From Gautieria morchelliformis (Eukaryota; Basidiomycota; Agaricomycetes; Gomphales; Gomphaceae), in contig WHVA01000013.1 of the NCBI GenBank assembly GCA_015179125.1, positions 434,001 through 498,000 on the forward strand: a stretch of DNA of 64,000 bases, given 5' to 3'. Shown here in pieces: positions 9,301-20,079 of this stretch. The notes below the pieces were generated by a model. It had not been told where the DNA came from. It saw only the letters and a list, made by a program, of their open reading frames with translations, and did no database searches. The translations under genes were made by a program, and so were the position numbers. The stretch's first letter is position 1; every line of letters begins with the position of its first letter.

Positions 9301-10636
9301 ACCTTCGCCAGCGAAGGGATTGTCGAGACTTAGACAGCCCTTCCGTGAGGCCTTGCCGTTACATCGTCAAGAGTCACAGGCTATTTCGCTACGACTGTAG
9401 ATAGGGTGAGCCCCGTTTAGGCAAACCCTCTTACCTTGTGAACATTCATTGGTTCACCTATTCGCCGAACGGCATACTTATTCACACAAGTTATTCGGGC
9501 ATTCGCTGTGTTCACTAATACATGAGATTAACGCCTAAAAACCAATCTTGACACATTATAGAATTGGTATGCTATGGCTGAGATTGGGCATCCCTGGTCC
9601 ATCCCTCGGCCTACAAGCCTGGCTGGGGTGCTGAAGTCATCGAAACTTATTGTGGTCTCCCTGCCTTCCACTCTTCTTCGTATCCACTTGGTGTATTCTT
9701 GCGGTATTCCCCTGCAACACATATTGTGTGTCAGTCGGTCTAATACAATGCTGGGGAAAGCCCCCTTGATATCCAAGAACAACAGGCCGATTACCTTTCC
9801 CTTTCTCCAAGCATCCTTGGTTGTGGCAATGGTGTAGTGGAGAGTGTCGGTGGTGGTGCATCCTGGCTTGCAGCCAAAATGGTTCTCTGGGAGCAGGTGG
9901 TGCCGTTCTGTCATTTTGATGATATCTTCAGCTACGCAGGCTGAGAGGACTTTCCCTAATGTATCTAGCAATGCTATGGGGCGGTATGACCCTGGCAGCG
10001 TGTAGTCACTTTTTCCTGGCTTGCGAAGCACTCGGGTGACTGAGTTTCTCCATTCTGCCGGGTAGATGTCAAGCTCGAACGTGGCACGATATAGCGGTCC
10101 TATATAAGGTAGCAGCGTGTCAACACACTGTTTTATTAACACGTTGGGAATACCGTTCGCCCCGGGGGCCTTAAATGGATTGAGCCTTTCTACCGCTCTC
10201 TTTATCTGTTCGTCTGTTATCGGTGCGTAGTCGAAAGCCAGCTGTGGGTATTGATAGCCCTCCTGTACTGCCTCAGCGTCCGCTCTCGCCTCTGGGAAAA
10301 ATGTGCTGAAGAGCATGTCCGCCTTCTGCTCGTTTGTGTCTGCCACCCATTTGGACCCATCTTCCCTTTTGTCTGTGAGGGTTGGTATGCATGTCCGCGC
10401 TCCGTCGGTTGGGTCTGCTGAGGCGTATTTGTGAGCCGTCCACACCGTCTTCTGATCCACCTCCTCCAGGAACGCTTCCCAGTGATGCTGCTTCGCTTTT
10501 TCTATCTTGCTCACGTATTGGCTCCTTGCTCTTCTATAGTCCTCATGTACCCTGTCTGCTGGGTTGTGTCGCTTGGAGTACACTTTCCTTCCCAGCCTCC
10601 TAGCGTCCGCCCTGGCTTTGGTCAGTTCCAGCGACC
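6377..10636 (-). pseudogene. LINE-1 ORF2 remnant: reverse transcriptase, RNase H, zinc knuckle
   Basis: Reading 10636-9559 then 8279-6377 gives a frame interrupted only by the LTR and by one TGA at 6769-6767, where LINE-2 has a Pro codon. Reverse-transcriptase landmarks in order: FKAPGANGIPN, SYRPIALLDTLGK, FLDIKGAFPS (catalytic Asp), MDQGCPISA and FVDDTT (catalytic Asp pair, just downstream of the LTR). RNase H follows with YTDGSCIEGG, FEAELVGA, AADNQA and ERADEEA. Near the C terminus is a C2HC knuckle (CPACGKAEETVYHYLFRC). The 5' part, including the endonuclease, is absent. The catalytic residues survive, but the copy cannot be autonomous. Confidence 0.85.
8280..9553 (+). mobile_element. 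Solo LTR of the gypsy family, long form (1274 bp)
   Basis: Begins TGTCATGATG and ends CCAATCTTGACA, flanked on both sides by CATTA (8275-8279 and 9554-9558). From about 8521 onward it matches the LTRs of the gypsy element at 36434-46967. The first 240 bases are an extra head that itself begins with the same TGTCATGA terminus. A TATA-like GATATAAGTA sits at about 9069. No internal element sequence remains, so it arose by LTR-LTR recombination. Confidence 0.9.
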
Positions 10637-11055
10637 ACCTTGTAGTCCCATTGTTCCCAATTAGTCAGTTCCCACGCATTGTCTACTCGACTTCCGCTTC
10701 CCCCGGAATTTGCTTAGTACTACCCCATTACCTGTTGTCTCAGCTCTTTGTATAAAAGCCTGTCATGTATGTCTGCTATTCTGCAATCAGATAATCACCT
10801 TCGATACTTGATTTCCTTCGCTCCATCTCCTGTTCTTAGCACAGCGAGTCTAGCAAGATCCTCAGTCTCTCCGCCTTCCATCTTCCGCCTCAATTCCGCC
10901 TCAAGTTCCGACTAACCTTCAATTCAGTACATTCCGTCTTCCGACCCATTTCCGAAATACCTAGGACGATAGTTCATCGGGGGTGCAACCTACAAGTTGA
11001 AGCCGCTGTCCTTTCCAGTTCCGACTTAGCGGAAATCTCAATACGTAACACTAAT
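10637..11055. other. Intervening segment, possible LTR remnant with promoter-like TATAAAAG
   Basis: Between LINE-1 and the copia gag fragment lies a stretch that begins TGTAGTCCC near 10634 and ends ATACGTAACA at about 11047, with a TATAAAAG at 10751-10758 and TTCCGCC/TTCCGAC repeats. TG...CA ends suggest an LTR, but the flanks do not form a target duplication, so the call is weak. Confidence 0.3.
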
Positions 11056-11266
11056 CCAGCTTTCCGTGCTCGGTCCTCATCGAGGACCCGAGCTATTAAT
11101 ATATCAGCCATCGTTCTGGCTCCACTGGCGTTTACGGCCGTAATAAACACCGACCAAGACTCTGGTAATGACGTCAGTAACATGTTCGAGAACTTGGTGT
11201 CACTGATGTAATGTCCCCGTGCATTCAGTTCCTGTTGAATGCCGCAGAGCTTGTGTACATGCTCCT

Positions 11267-12620
11267 TGTTTTGGAACCCTTCAAGACTTTGGTGTTATTG
11301 CTAACACTTCAATCTATCAGAATGTGTCGTTTACGAGACTCAAAGAATATTAAACAATGCTGCAGCACAACTCCCGAGATAATTTAATATTTGTACCTTG
11401 GTTGCAATCCGTGTAAGAACTAGTCCAAGTTAATACGGATGGAAGGCAATATGTTTCATAGCAGCACTGAACAATAAACTAAAAGACTGTAGGCTCAAGG
11501 ACACTATCGGGGTCCAAGCGTATTCCAAAACATAAAGGAATGTACTTAGCAGGCGAGTTTATAAATGGACTGCCCTGATAATCTACCAGCACACAGCAAT
11601 AAAACGAGGGACGAGTTTTGTGAACAAAGCGACTTGTGAAAGTCTCTAATCAGGAAAATCGACTGACTAGATCATCTCAGGTATTGGAGTGCGAATGGCA
11701 AGACTTTCAATTGACAGACTCACTCTGTAGAATTACACCCAGAGGATTAGTCCAAGTGGCTAAGCAGTAAAGTAACTATTTAACAAGGAATTAGACACTA
11801 AAGTAAGTGAATAACCCTAGCTGGGATTAGCAGCTTAATAAGATGCAAGTCACACGAGGTCACGTGTAGGATAGAAGATAGGTAGATTGGCTGATGAAAG
11901 GCAGGCAAAAAGGGCCTCCTTTTATATCATATTGTACAGGTGCTTAACTAAGTGGTAGGACTTTCTATCTATTAATGGAATGGGGGAATGAGTCACAAAG
12001 AAGCTTTCGGAATGTATGGGAAGGTTCTGTCTGACTCATAATGACTCACAGTGACTTGAAATGACTCCTACTGGTGACTCCACTAGGTTTTCCACCAATC
12101 AGGGCTTGATTAGTCAGGAATGAGTCATTAATTGGACTCATGTGATTCATGACAGCTTGGGTGAGTCATGTACATGTGACTCACCAAGGTGTGCATGAGT
12201 CGGTTGAGTCATTGAGGCTGTACAAGCAAATGACTAGGCTTTTCAAACTCAGAGGCTGAGTCTGAAGGAGCCACCTGACCGGATTTGTGGGTGACCGCAG
12301 GTGCACAAGCCGCGAGCGATGCAAGCATCCGGTCGGAGTTTGAAATCAGAAGTCCGAAACAGAGTTGTGGGGACATGTGTATCCACAACTCTGCTGCACA
12401 GAAATAAGTGAGTTTGAGTGAAGACAGCCTCAGAAAAATAGGCAAAATTCATAGATAATTAGAGGGATGTCTGAATAGGCCTTATGAGGATGGAATAAAT
12501 GGTTATTTTAAAGGCCTTTGATGCAGACTACAAAGTTACAGAAAAGAGACATTTGAAAGCTGGTTGAACAGCTTGATCCGAGACCATATAGTATGCTGGT
12601 TGAACAGCAGTTCCCATACA
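11267..12620 (-). mobile_element. Solo LTR (1354 bp) inserted in the copia gag fragment
   Basis: Begins TGTTTTGGAACCC and ends GTTCCCATACA on the plus strand, flanked by CTCCT at 11262-11266 and 12621-12625. The terminal TGTTTTGG matches the reverse complement of the end of the LTR at 38469-39890, so the two are related and this copy lies in minus orientation. A minus-strand TATAAAAG is at 11919-11926, downstream (in LTR sense) of a TGACTCA-rich block. Confidence 0.85.
12032..12213. promoter_or_regulatory. Cluster of TGACTCA/TGAGTCA-type sites inside the LTR
   Basis: At least six perfect or near-perfect TGACTCA palindromes (for example 12032-12038 and 12042-12048, TGAGTCA near 12121, 12163 and 12206, TGACTCA near 12177) plus several GACTC half sites within 180 bases. 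TGACTCA is the binding site of Gcn4/AP-1-class bZIP factors. An enhancer role in the LTR is inferred. Confidence 0.4.
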
Positions 12621-12752
12621 CTCCTCCATGTTCGCGCCGTCCTCAGCAAGCATCCAGAAGAAATCTCTTCGGAGATTTACAATTCCCATGGCTCCCTTAG
12701 ACTCGAATATTGCTTGTAAACTAGTCCATACAGCGAAGGCAGACATCGTCTG

Positions 12753-13130
12753 GGAGGATAAATGGTTATGTAATACAGCATATATGAGTATATAATATAC
12801 ATTATAAGAGTATTAATAACAACATATAGGAATATACAGTAATATTTATAAGGAGAATAATAGATGTTATTAGAATATTCTGTATATGTTTAAACATCTC
12901 GGAGATATATATACATATGAGAGAGTATCTGACTACAAGATAGAATAACAGATAGTTGGATAGATACTTCTAATAGATATGAGTAGGAGTATTAGTATGA
13001 CTAGTTATAATGAGAGAGTATTAGACTACAGTATGAAGTAATAGTACTTGGATAGATATTTGTAATATATATGAAAAGGAGTATTAATATGAATGAGTAT
13101 TAACATGAATAGTTATAATGATATAGTGTA
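12753..13130. repeat. AT-rich region with two diverged copies of a roughly 100-bp unit
   Basis: Two successive copies share the order GAGAGAGTAT, GACTACA, TTGGATAGATA, TATGA, AGGAGTATTA, with the first at about 12920-13010 and the second at about 13013-13100. Base composition is far more AT-rich than the surroundings and no coding frame is credible. Confidence 0.5.
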
Positions 13131-13386
13131 TCTGGTCATTGCGACCAGCTCCGTCGGGTTAGAATATCTGCCACGTGATGTAGTTGCAGCAATTACTGAG
13201 CACGTCTTTTCCGTCGTAAAGTATTCGAGCTTTCAACCAGGTGATTTAGAGTCGGACATACGTCATCCAAGTATGTCAGTCACAACGTGACTTGCAAGTT
13301 GCCACCCGTCACGCCTAGCCGGCATCTTAAACCCTCCAGTGCTCGTAACTCGTACATGAAGTAGATGTTTTCGAGCTGTTCCCCCC

Positions 13387-16300
13387 ATGCCCTACTTTAT
13401 CAACCTCGCTGCTCAAATTTCTGATCCTACGGAGTCCTCTCTTACGCTCCTCGCTCGCGGGCTGTTGCGAAGGCTAATTTGTACGTTACTGAAAGTATTT
13501 GACTTCCCAAAGAGCCTCATATTGATCGGTGAGGATGCCTCTAAATACGCGTGGGCTTTGTTTTATGTCGGTCTCATATGTATCTAGTCAATGCCACAGC
13601 GGAAGAGGAGGCAGGCATCGGGGAGGAATTGGGTGTTATGGGCTGTAGGCAGCCAGGGTTAAGAGTGGTCGGGTTTGAGATGCCTCGAAAAGATCGGTGG
13701 GTGGTCTAGGTCTACTAGGCCACTGTATCTGTGCTGATGATTGTTTTTTTCAGCACCGCGAATCGAACCCAATCACATAGACAAGTACTGTACCGGAAAG
13801 GTGGACTTATATCAGTTACCTCCCGGATCCTCGCCGTGGATATGTTACTCTCAGACATTCCTATCAACATGATAACAGGCATCATCGTAATGCATGCAGA
13901 GAAGTACGTATTCGATCATTCCTAAATCTTAACATGATGGACTCATTAAGACTAGAGTTACAGCGTTAGACTCCACAGCCTTCATCACATCACCAGATTA
14001 TATCGCGCCAAAAATCAAGCGGGCTTTTTGAAAGCATTTTCTGACCAACCCGAGCACATCAGGGATGTCCCCTTTGCGGAATATATTAAAAGAGCTCCAG
14101 GTCCGTATACTTTCTGGCATTTCTATATTTATCCCAAGCTTTGAACCTCCCCGCTGAAGATTCGGACAGTGCATATATATCCACGGTGCATTATATCCTT
14201 TGTCTTTGTAGACGTTCCGCACTTCCTCGCTTACGGATCAATACAGTTTCCACGAGGAGATACAGAAGTCCTTAGAGCCACGGAAGGCAGATGTTTACGA
14301 GCTCGCACAGCCTATGTCCGAGTCCATGAGCGACATACACGAAGTCATCGTGAATTGTATGAACGCAACACTCAATGAATTGAAGCGGAGTAATACCACC
14401 GTAAGAATTACGTTTCAGTCTCTATATAATGATAGCTTACTGCTACATGGCCAGCTCGACCTTGATGAACTCGACATCAAGTCTGCCTACTTCCGCTCCT
14501 TCGACTTTATGGTGCGCCGTCAACTAGACCCCATCTGGAACAGAGTCGGAGCCCGCACGAAGCGGCTCGTGAGTGACCTCAGCGTGTTGCGCAACCTCCT
14601 GACTCAGTCCCTTACTCGCCGATACATTCTTGCAGCATGTTTGATAAGATAATGGCACCGGGCGCGCCAGGTACCTCCTTGCTTATGACCCTTTCGCGTT
14701 CCATGCGTATCTATCTGGAGACCATTGTGGCATCCAAAAGCAGTGCTTCTAGTTCCATTTATCCACAGGAGAATCAGTCTCCCTGGCTTACGATGGATGC
14801 CGCAAACACGATTTTCACGGTGGCGAAGAGACTGTGTTACTTCAATATTCCTGTCTCGGATACAGACCGTCATCACAGAGCCAGGGAGGCAGAACAAGAC
14901 GCCGGATGGGAGGTACTTGACGAGATCGAGGGCGTGGAGCAAAATGGCAAACGGCCGGCGTCGGAGAATAGCAATGAAGACAGGCCATGGTGGTTACCGG
15001 AAGATATCAGCCCTATTTTAGAGGAACCGCCGAAGTGGAACCTGCTAGCTGAGACCCTGCATGAATTCGAGGAGGCGATCAACGATAAACCAGGATCATT
15101 CTGTGCGTGTGCCGCTCTCTCTAGCCACACGTCTCACGTGATCTCACCCTTTCACACGTTATATCAGTGCAGCCAGGCTCAGATACGGTGCTCGTTATGA
15201 GCTCTTCGAACCGGACCTGCGCGTTGTTGCGAGAGTGCCTGGACATGTTGGACTTGGATGCACCGAAGGGCGAACAGGGCCGTCCCACGATGATGCGGCG
15301 CTTGCGCGGTTACCTGGGCTGGAAGGCAGATCTCCACGTGAGCATTCAGAATCATGCAAATGCAAATCATCCCAGTTTCAAGAGGGATGCCGCACCCATT
15401 CTGAACCCAGGGGATGCAGCCACGTCGTCGGGCGACGGAGTGCTAAGCGAGGCGATGAAGAAGAAGGACAGAGACAGACGCGACAGGGCCGCGAACCGGA
15501 GGAGAGTGCGAGGATGTGCCCCGCCTGGCGGCGCTCACTCTTCTTCTTCACAGCGGCCGAAGGAGTCTGAGCAAGAAGGCTTGATGAAGAGCAGGGGGGT
15601 TATGATAGCCGAGGCTGAACCTGTCGTAGCTTCGCGGCAAATTCGTCTACGCCCGGCAAGACTCCCGCCGCCGCCAACGTCGAGACGGTCCAGCTAGATA
15701 ACGTCGAATTCGATACCAATTACGGGCTTCGCCCTCATGACCAGACGGTGAACCGAATCAAGACTTTATCCGTAGGATTGAGGTTAGTTATATGCCAGAG
15801 CATGAACATGATATACCATCGACTTTTTTCCCGCTCACTGGCTTTATCAGGTATATCGCAATGCAAATCCCGGACTAGGCGTCCTGGTTTATTTTCTGTT
15901 TTACGCTATGAACTGTGAGGAGCAGAAGTATTTGGCACGAGGGGTGAGTGTTGAGAAGAATTATGCTTGTCATCCTTGTCCGGTTGCTTATAGTTTCGCT
16001 AGAGCATGCTTATGCCCATCATGGACGAACGGCGCTCCGGGACCAGCATGGGCGATGCGATCGTCAGGACGATTAGTTCCCGCATCACTGGCGGCGGCAA
16101 GGTAGCCACGACCGCCCCGTCTCAGGTAAGGAAGGGTTCCCCACGGCCCTGTTTTATGGTATTTTTCATGGCTTTAGGTCATCGTCGATAAGCGCGAATT
16201 CTGGTCGACGCTGCCGAACATGCTTCATGCATCCCGCTGTCAAGTTTTAATAGTGGCAGGCTGTGCATACACGGTTTTCTTGTTAATCGCGTTTCTATGA

Positions 16301-16620
16301 GTCCTCAGGACCCCCCTCCTCAGGTACACACAATGCGAGCTGATGTCCGTGAATTATAAACAGCCGATCCTGTTGATCGAATTCGAGGAGAGTCGGTTTC
16401 GCTCAAGGTAATGTTATTTTACCAACGGGCGGCTGTTACGGGGGGCTGACCAACCATATATATTCTCCAGACGGTTGCAGAGATCAAATCCTACCGGAAA
16501 GTATCCGAAAAAACCGGCGGGAAAAGCTCTACCAGGAGAGACGCCTGATTTCGGGTCCGTGCAATCCAAGCTCGTTCTGTTGGCGTTATCGTTCCCCGCG
16601 TGCTCGATCAATATGCTGAC
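13387..16620 (+). pseudogene. XPF: XPF/ERCC4-type DNA-repair endonuclease, decayed
   Basis: Spliced translation follows fungal XPF (Rad1/Rad16) nearly end to end: GLLRRLICTLLKVFDFPKS in exon 1 (13387-13528), EEEAGIGEELGVMGC in exon 2 (13588-13696), YRKGGLISVTSRILAVDML in exon 3 (13755-13903), then RRQLDPIWNRVG, DTVLVMSSSNRTCALLREC, ISSRITGGGK, VIVDKREFWSTLPNMLHAS and YTQCELMSVNYKQPILLIEFEE. Introns are 58-60 nt with GT-AG ends. Lesions are plain: frameshifts near 13985 and 14053, a 4-bp TATC duplication near 14712, another frame break near 15100-15165, and complete loss of the segment that should carry the ERKxxxD nuclease motif (between about 16250 and 16325). The C-terminal HhH domain is missing, because the gene runs into reductase sequence at about 16640. 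The functional protein, with Ercc1, cuts 5' to DNA lesions; this copy cannot. Confidence 0.85.
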
Positions 16621-16639
16621 GTCATTCATGCATCCTCGT

Positions 16640-17125
16640 GGTATCTGACAGCCTACGATCCACGAGATACCGAACACGTCCTCACTCAATTCCCTTCTAG
16701 AAATTTATGCCATGATCAAAGGACACAAGGACATCACCTCCACGCCGTGGGGGACTGGGTTTGACGTTCGAGACGTTGCAACGGCCCACGTCAATGCAAT
16801 AGTTACCGGGGCGGCTGGAGGTGAACGCTTTATAGTTGCATCCGGTATGTTCTCGCGTCTATTACAAAAAAAAGCTTACCTGGTCTGACATATAGGCCCG
16901 TACACCAACCAAGGGATTATTGATGCAGTCCACGATGGTACGGCCTCGGACGCGGTGCTATCTGCTCTTCCTAAAGGAACTCCCGGCTCGGGGAAGGAGG
17001 GAGTACACCCTGTATTGTTTGATACCACGAAGGCTCGCACGGTGTTGGGGATGAAGTTCCGCCAGCTCAGCGAGACCGCCCAGGACACGGCCAGGAGCTC
17101 GTTGGCCAATGAGAAGGTTCGTTAA
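16640..17125 (+). pseudogene. NAD-dependent epimerase/reductase (dihydroflavonol-4-reductase-like), C-terminal fragment, copy A
   Basis: After a short decayed stretch, the frame EIYAMIKGHKDI, GTGFDVRDVATAHVNAIV, AAGGERFIVASG leads to a GT-AG intron (about 16843-16895) and then GPYTNQGIIDAVHDG and KARTVLGMKFRQLSE. This is the C-terminal third of the fungal ketone/aldehyde reductase family related to dihydroflavonol reductase, normally about 340 residues. The Rossmann N terminus is absent; instead the sequence joins the XPF pseudogene. A near-identical copy at 20080-25720 carries more of the gene. Confidence 0.75.
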
Positions 17126-17177
17126 CGGGAGACGCAATATCCCGGAGCCACTATCGTACGTAGGTACTAGAACGTTT

Positions 17178-17233
17178 TTTTTTTGGCTTTTTTTTTTTTT
17201 TTTTTTAAATCCAAGTTATCGTCTTTTGGGGCG
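17178..17233 (-). mobile_element. 56-bp LINE stub: 3' end only, with 12-bp target duplication
   Basis: A poly-T run followed by AAATCCAAGTTATCGTCTTTTGGGGC resembles the 3' end of LINE-1 (TAATCCAATTTTATGTCTTTTGGGGC at about 6186). It is bracketed by ACTAGAACGTTT at 17166-17177 and 17234-17245. The duplicate locus near 25770 has a single ACTAGAACGTTT and no insert, which gives the empty site. Confidence 0.75.
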
Positions 17234-17245
17234 ACTAGAACGTTT

Positions 17246-17555
17246 CTATGAAGAAGGATTGGATTGTGACGCTGTCAGATGTCCTGATCAGCACGTGAGG
17301 ATAGTGAAACACGCCTGCCACACGCACTGAGTTGAGATGATCGTCGCAGACCAACATTTGAGTTTCTGACTATGAGTACACGCGAGATCTGCAAGCTCAG
17401 CCTTGATCATTCTGTCCGCCCGACTCCTGCTAGAATATCTTCTATCAAGAGCTGTAGATGCAGCCCGGTTTCGGATGAGATGGGGTGTGATGTAGAGGGT
17501 TCGACTATTCCGAAACAAGTCATTCGGGTGGCGCAGCTGCGCAGCGACCGGCGCA
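17246..17555 (+). repeat. Segmental duplication, copy A, shared with about 25780-25960
   Basis: From AAGAAGGATTGGATTGTGAC onward the sequence parallels 25790-25960 with scattered differences. Copy A has an extra stretch at about 17420-17505 (Cys-rich frame shadow) that copy B lacks. No functional frame was recognised. Confidence 0.65.
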
Positions 17556-18370
17556 TGGAACGTCCCTGTCGATGTCGGCGGGGGCGCGCCGCTCTGGGAA
17601 TGTGCGGGGCACTGCGGCTGCGGTCCGTGCGCGTCGGTCGGTGGGGCGGGAGGTGCGCGTCCGTGCGCGTCGGTGGGGCGTGGAGGTGCGGTGCGCGCGG
17701 GTGGTGGTGCTGGGACGCGGTGGGCCGGGGGCCAGGGGGTGGGGGGCTGCGGGGGCGATGAGGGGTGGGGGGAGGGTGGGGAAGAGGAGGCGAGACAGGA
17801 ACGCAATCCAGGAACCTGAGGGGCGAGAGAGTTGAAACGGAAGGCGCTGCGACAGGTACTAGGACGGGGATTAGCGGTCAAACTTGTTAGGACTGGCAGA
17901 AGATAGTCACCGTCGAAGTCCATGTCGTTCTCAGCTTTCGAGCCCACATTGTCCATCCCCGCATAAGGAGCCATGCCTGCACAGCTCGTCCACGACTTCG
18001 CTGCCGGCCGGGGCGCGCCGCTCTCGGAATGCGGGGGGCACTGTGGATGCGGGTCCGTGCGCGTCGGTCGGTGGGGGGTGCGGTGCGCCCGGGTGCTGCT
18101 GGTGGGACGCGGTGGGGCATGTGACGTGGGGCGGGGGCGATGAGAGGTGGGGAGAGGGAGAGGCCGAGGCGAGACAGGAACGCACTCCAGGAACCTGAAG
18201 GCGAGAGAGTTGAAACGGAAGGCCCTACGGCAGGTACTACGACCGGGATTAGCAGTCAAGTTTGGAAGTACCAGAAGATAGCCACCGTTGAAGCCCATGT
18301 CGTTCTCAGCTTTCGAGCCCACATTGTCCATCCCCGCATGAGGAGCCATGCCGGCACAGCTAGTCCACTT
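17555..18370. repeat. Tandem duplication of a GC-rich module plus a POLD2-derived fragment
   Basis: Two successive units: GC module (17555-17830) + POLD2 piece (17832-17998), then GC module (17998-18212) + POLD2 piece (18212-18368). On the minus strand each POLD2 piece encodes SCAGMAPHAGMDNVGSK (AYAGMDNV-type variant in one) and GDYLL/GGYLL, matching 27530-27690. The GC module recurs at 25983-26160. The long minus-strand frame spanning both units (17288-18397) is Pro/Arg/His low complexity produced by GC skew, not a gene. Confidence 0.7.
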
Positions 18371-18559
18371 CAAATTGGCCACCGGGGGTGGGTGCAATTG
18401 GGGAGACTGGGGAGACCCTTATGACCCTCAAAGTGATAGCAGTCCATGGGAGGGTACTGGAGGTTGGGGTCCGGCAGAAGATTGGTGCACAACGAAAATA
18501 TAATTGTATTTATTACTCTTATACGGGAGTTGCATACAATTATGCCACCAAGACGTTAT

Positions 18560-19845
18560 TTACTCACAATCCGAATTCACCGCCAGGATTTTTGCTGAGC
18601 TCCCACTCGCCACGGAAGTGACAGTCTTCTCCAAGCCCATGGTTGTCGTCGCCTCAGAGTCCGAGTCCACGCCATCATCTGACTCGTTGTATGACTCTGA
18701 ATCCGGTCGATTAATGTTGGAGGCCTTGTGTGATGTCGTCCTGTAGACACCATAGCTAGAAGGCCCTCCGCTCAGCATGCCTACACCCAATACACTCCCG
18801 AGGTGGACTCACGGGTAGCCACGCTGCAGTACTGTCGCGCGTCTGCGATCCTTCTTAGATCCACCCTTCTTTTGCGGCTTGTGCACACGCATGCGGGTGG
18901 AGGGCGCGGGCTTAGGCGCCTGCTTGCGACGGGAGGGGCCAGCCCGTGTGTGGTGGGGCTGCACCTCCGGGAGGACGTAGTCCCCGTCTGAGGTGTCCGA
19001 CTCATAAGCCTCGTCGTCGTCCTCGTCCTCCGAGGACGAGGACAACGACGAGGTTTATGAGTGTCGAGGACGATGTCACTGGCGACGTGCTCACTGGCGA
19101 CGTCCTCGTTGGCGACGTCATCGCCAGAGATGACCGCGGCCGACATGATTTCGTCGGTCGCGACACCCTCCGACATATTCTCGTCGACACGCTTTGTGTT
19201 TTCTGCGCTAACGCGCTGTGGCGCGGAGGGACACAGAATGAGTTTTACGCGTCCGCGGGCCTCGGTGTCCCGCAGCTGGGGACTTTTTGTTGTAGCGGTC
19301 GCTGGGAGCTTGCGCCGCGCGCAGCCCCCGGGCTCCGCCCGGTACTGCTGTGGCGGCTGCGCGGAGACGCCGCGTTCGCTGACCGACGCGTTCTTGTCGA
19401 GGACGATATCCTCGTTAGCAGCTACGCCACCGTTGGTCAGCCTGGGATGGCTGGGGCTGATCGCGCGCCTGCGATCCTTTGTGGCACTGAGAATGTGGGT
19501 GGGAGTGAGGGATGGGGCCTGTGGCACATGCGCTTGGCGGGACGGTCCGGCCCATGCTTCCTGCGGGAACGAGTGGTGATAGATACCTTGCTGACCCTCG
19601 CCTGAATAGTCGACTGAAAAGTCCGAGTCCTCATCGTCGAGGCTTCGTACGTGTTCGTCGCGTACGCGCTGTGGCGTGCGGCCGGTAGGTAGAGCTGCAT
19701 TCCCCTGATAGTTAGGAACGCGCCGTCTAGAGGACTGTTGTGGCTGTGATTTTGTCGACAATATGGGCTTTCGCCACAGCAACTGCATCCCTCTGGCTTT
19801 AGAGCTGCTTGGGTCGTCAGACCCTGCTTGAGCGGGGCTTTCATG
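18560..19845 (-). CDS. Acidic low-complexity protein, function not recognised
   Basis: The minus strand carries a 335-codon frame (19788-18781) rich in Ser, Pro, Arg and Asp. Near 19045 a second frame takes over with a run of Ser then Glu/Asp (SSSSEDEDDDEAYESD) and a basic segment (KPQKKGGSKKDRRR), ending in a GTGAGT donor at about 18808. An exon from about 18784 follows (SESYNESDDGVDSDSEA). The composition suggests a disordered nuclear protein. The change of frame coincides with the fold-back repeat at 19000-19062, so a local rearrangement may have broken the gene. No domain is visible and start and intron calls are uncertain. Confidence 0.4.
19000..19062. repeat. Near-perfect 31-bp inverted repeat with a 1-nt centre
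   Basis: Arms 19000-19030 and 19032-19062 match at 29 of 31 positions around the single base 19031. It lies within the acidic gene, exactly where the reading frame changes. Confidence 0.8.
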
Positions 19846-20079
19846 TCCGGTGCAATCGTCGGTTTAGGGCGACTACCCAGCGAATATTTTCAAGACGCAC
19901 GCCGACCGCTCTGAATATATAACTGTAGAAGATATCGCGAAGGTGGGAATACCCATACCTTATTAGCAAAGAGATTTGAGATCGTTTTCCCCAGGCGGCG
20001 CACAGGGATCACAATTCCATTTCAAGGCTGAAGGTCCAGATGGTATGAGATCCCGACGGTTGGCTGATATATGCCGTCT

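Larger units (their letters stand above)
6173..10636 (-). mobile_element. LINE-1: 5'-truncated non-LTR retrotransposon, split by a solo LTR
   Basis: A minus-strand LINE whose 3' end is the A-rich tail read as TTTTTATTTATTTATA on the plus strand from 6173. It encodes the reverse transcriptase, RNase H and C-terminal zinc knuckle of the same family as LINE-2 (35313-51551), but ends abruptly near 10636, before the endonuclease and ORF1. This 5' truncation is typical of target-primed insertion. The LTR at 8280-9553 with duplicated CATTA interrupts the reverse transcriptase. No clean target duplication is visible at the LINE ends. Confidence 0.9.
11056..12752 (-). pseudogene. Copia gag fragment split by a solo LTR
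   Basis: The two parts, 12752-12626 and 11266-11056, align with residues from about MSAFAVWTSLQAIFESKG to VLDEDRARKAG of the intact copia Gag at 24166-25002 and join exactly once the LTR and one copy of CTCCT are removed. Both outer ends are abrupt, so this is an isolated piece of gag with no LTR of its own. Confidence 0.8.

Noticed and set aside
13740..13775. tRNA B-box-like sequence (minus-strand GGGTTCGATTCGCGG)
   Set aside because: No A box or acceptor pairing upstream, and the bases belong to the splice acceptor and exon 3 of the XPF pseudogene.
17288..18397. 369-codon minus-strand ORF rich in Pro, Arg and His
   Set aside because: It is created by two GC-rich repeat modules and two POLD2 pieces in tandem; composition is low complexity and the underlying repeat explains the openness.
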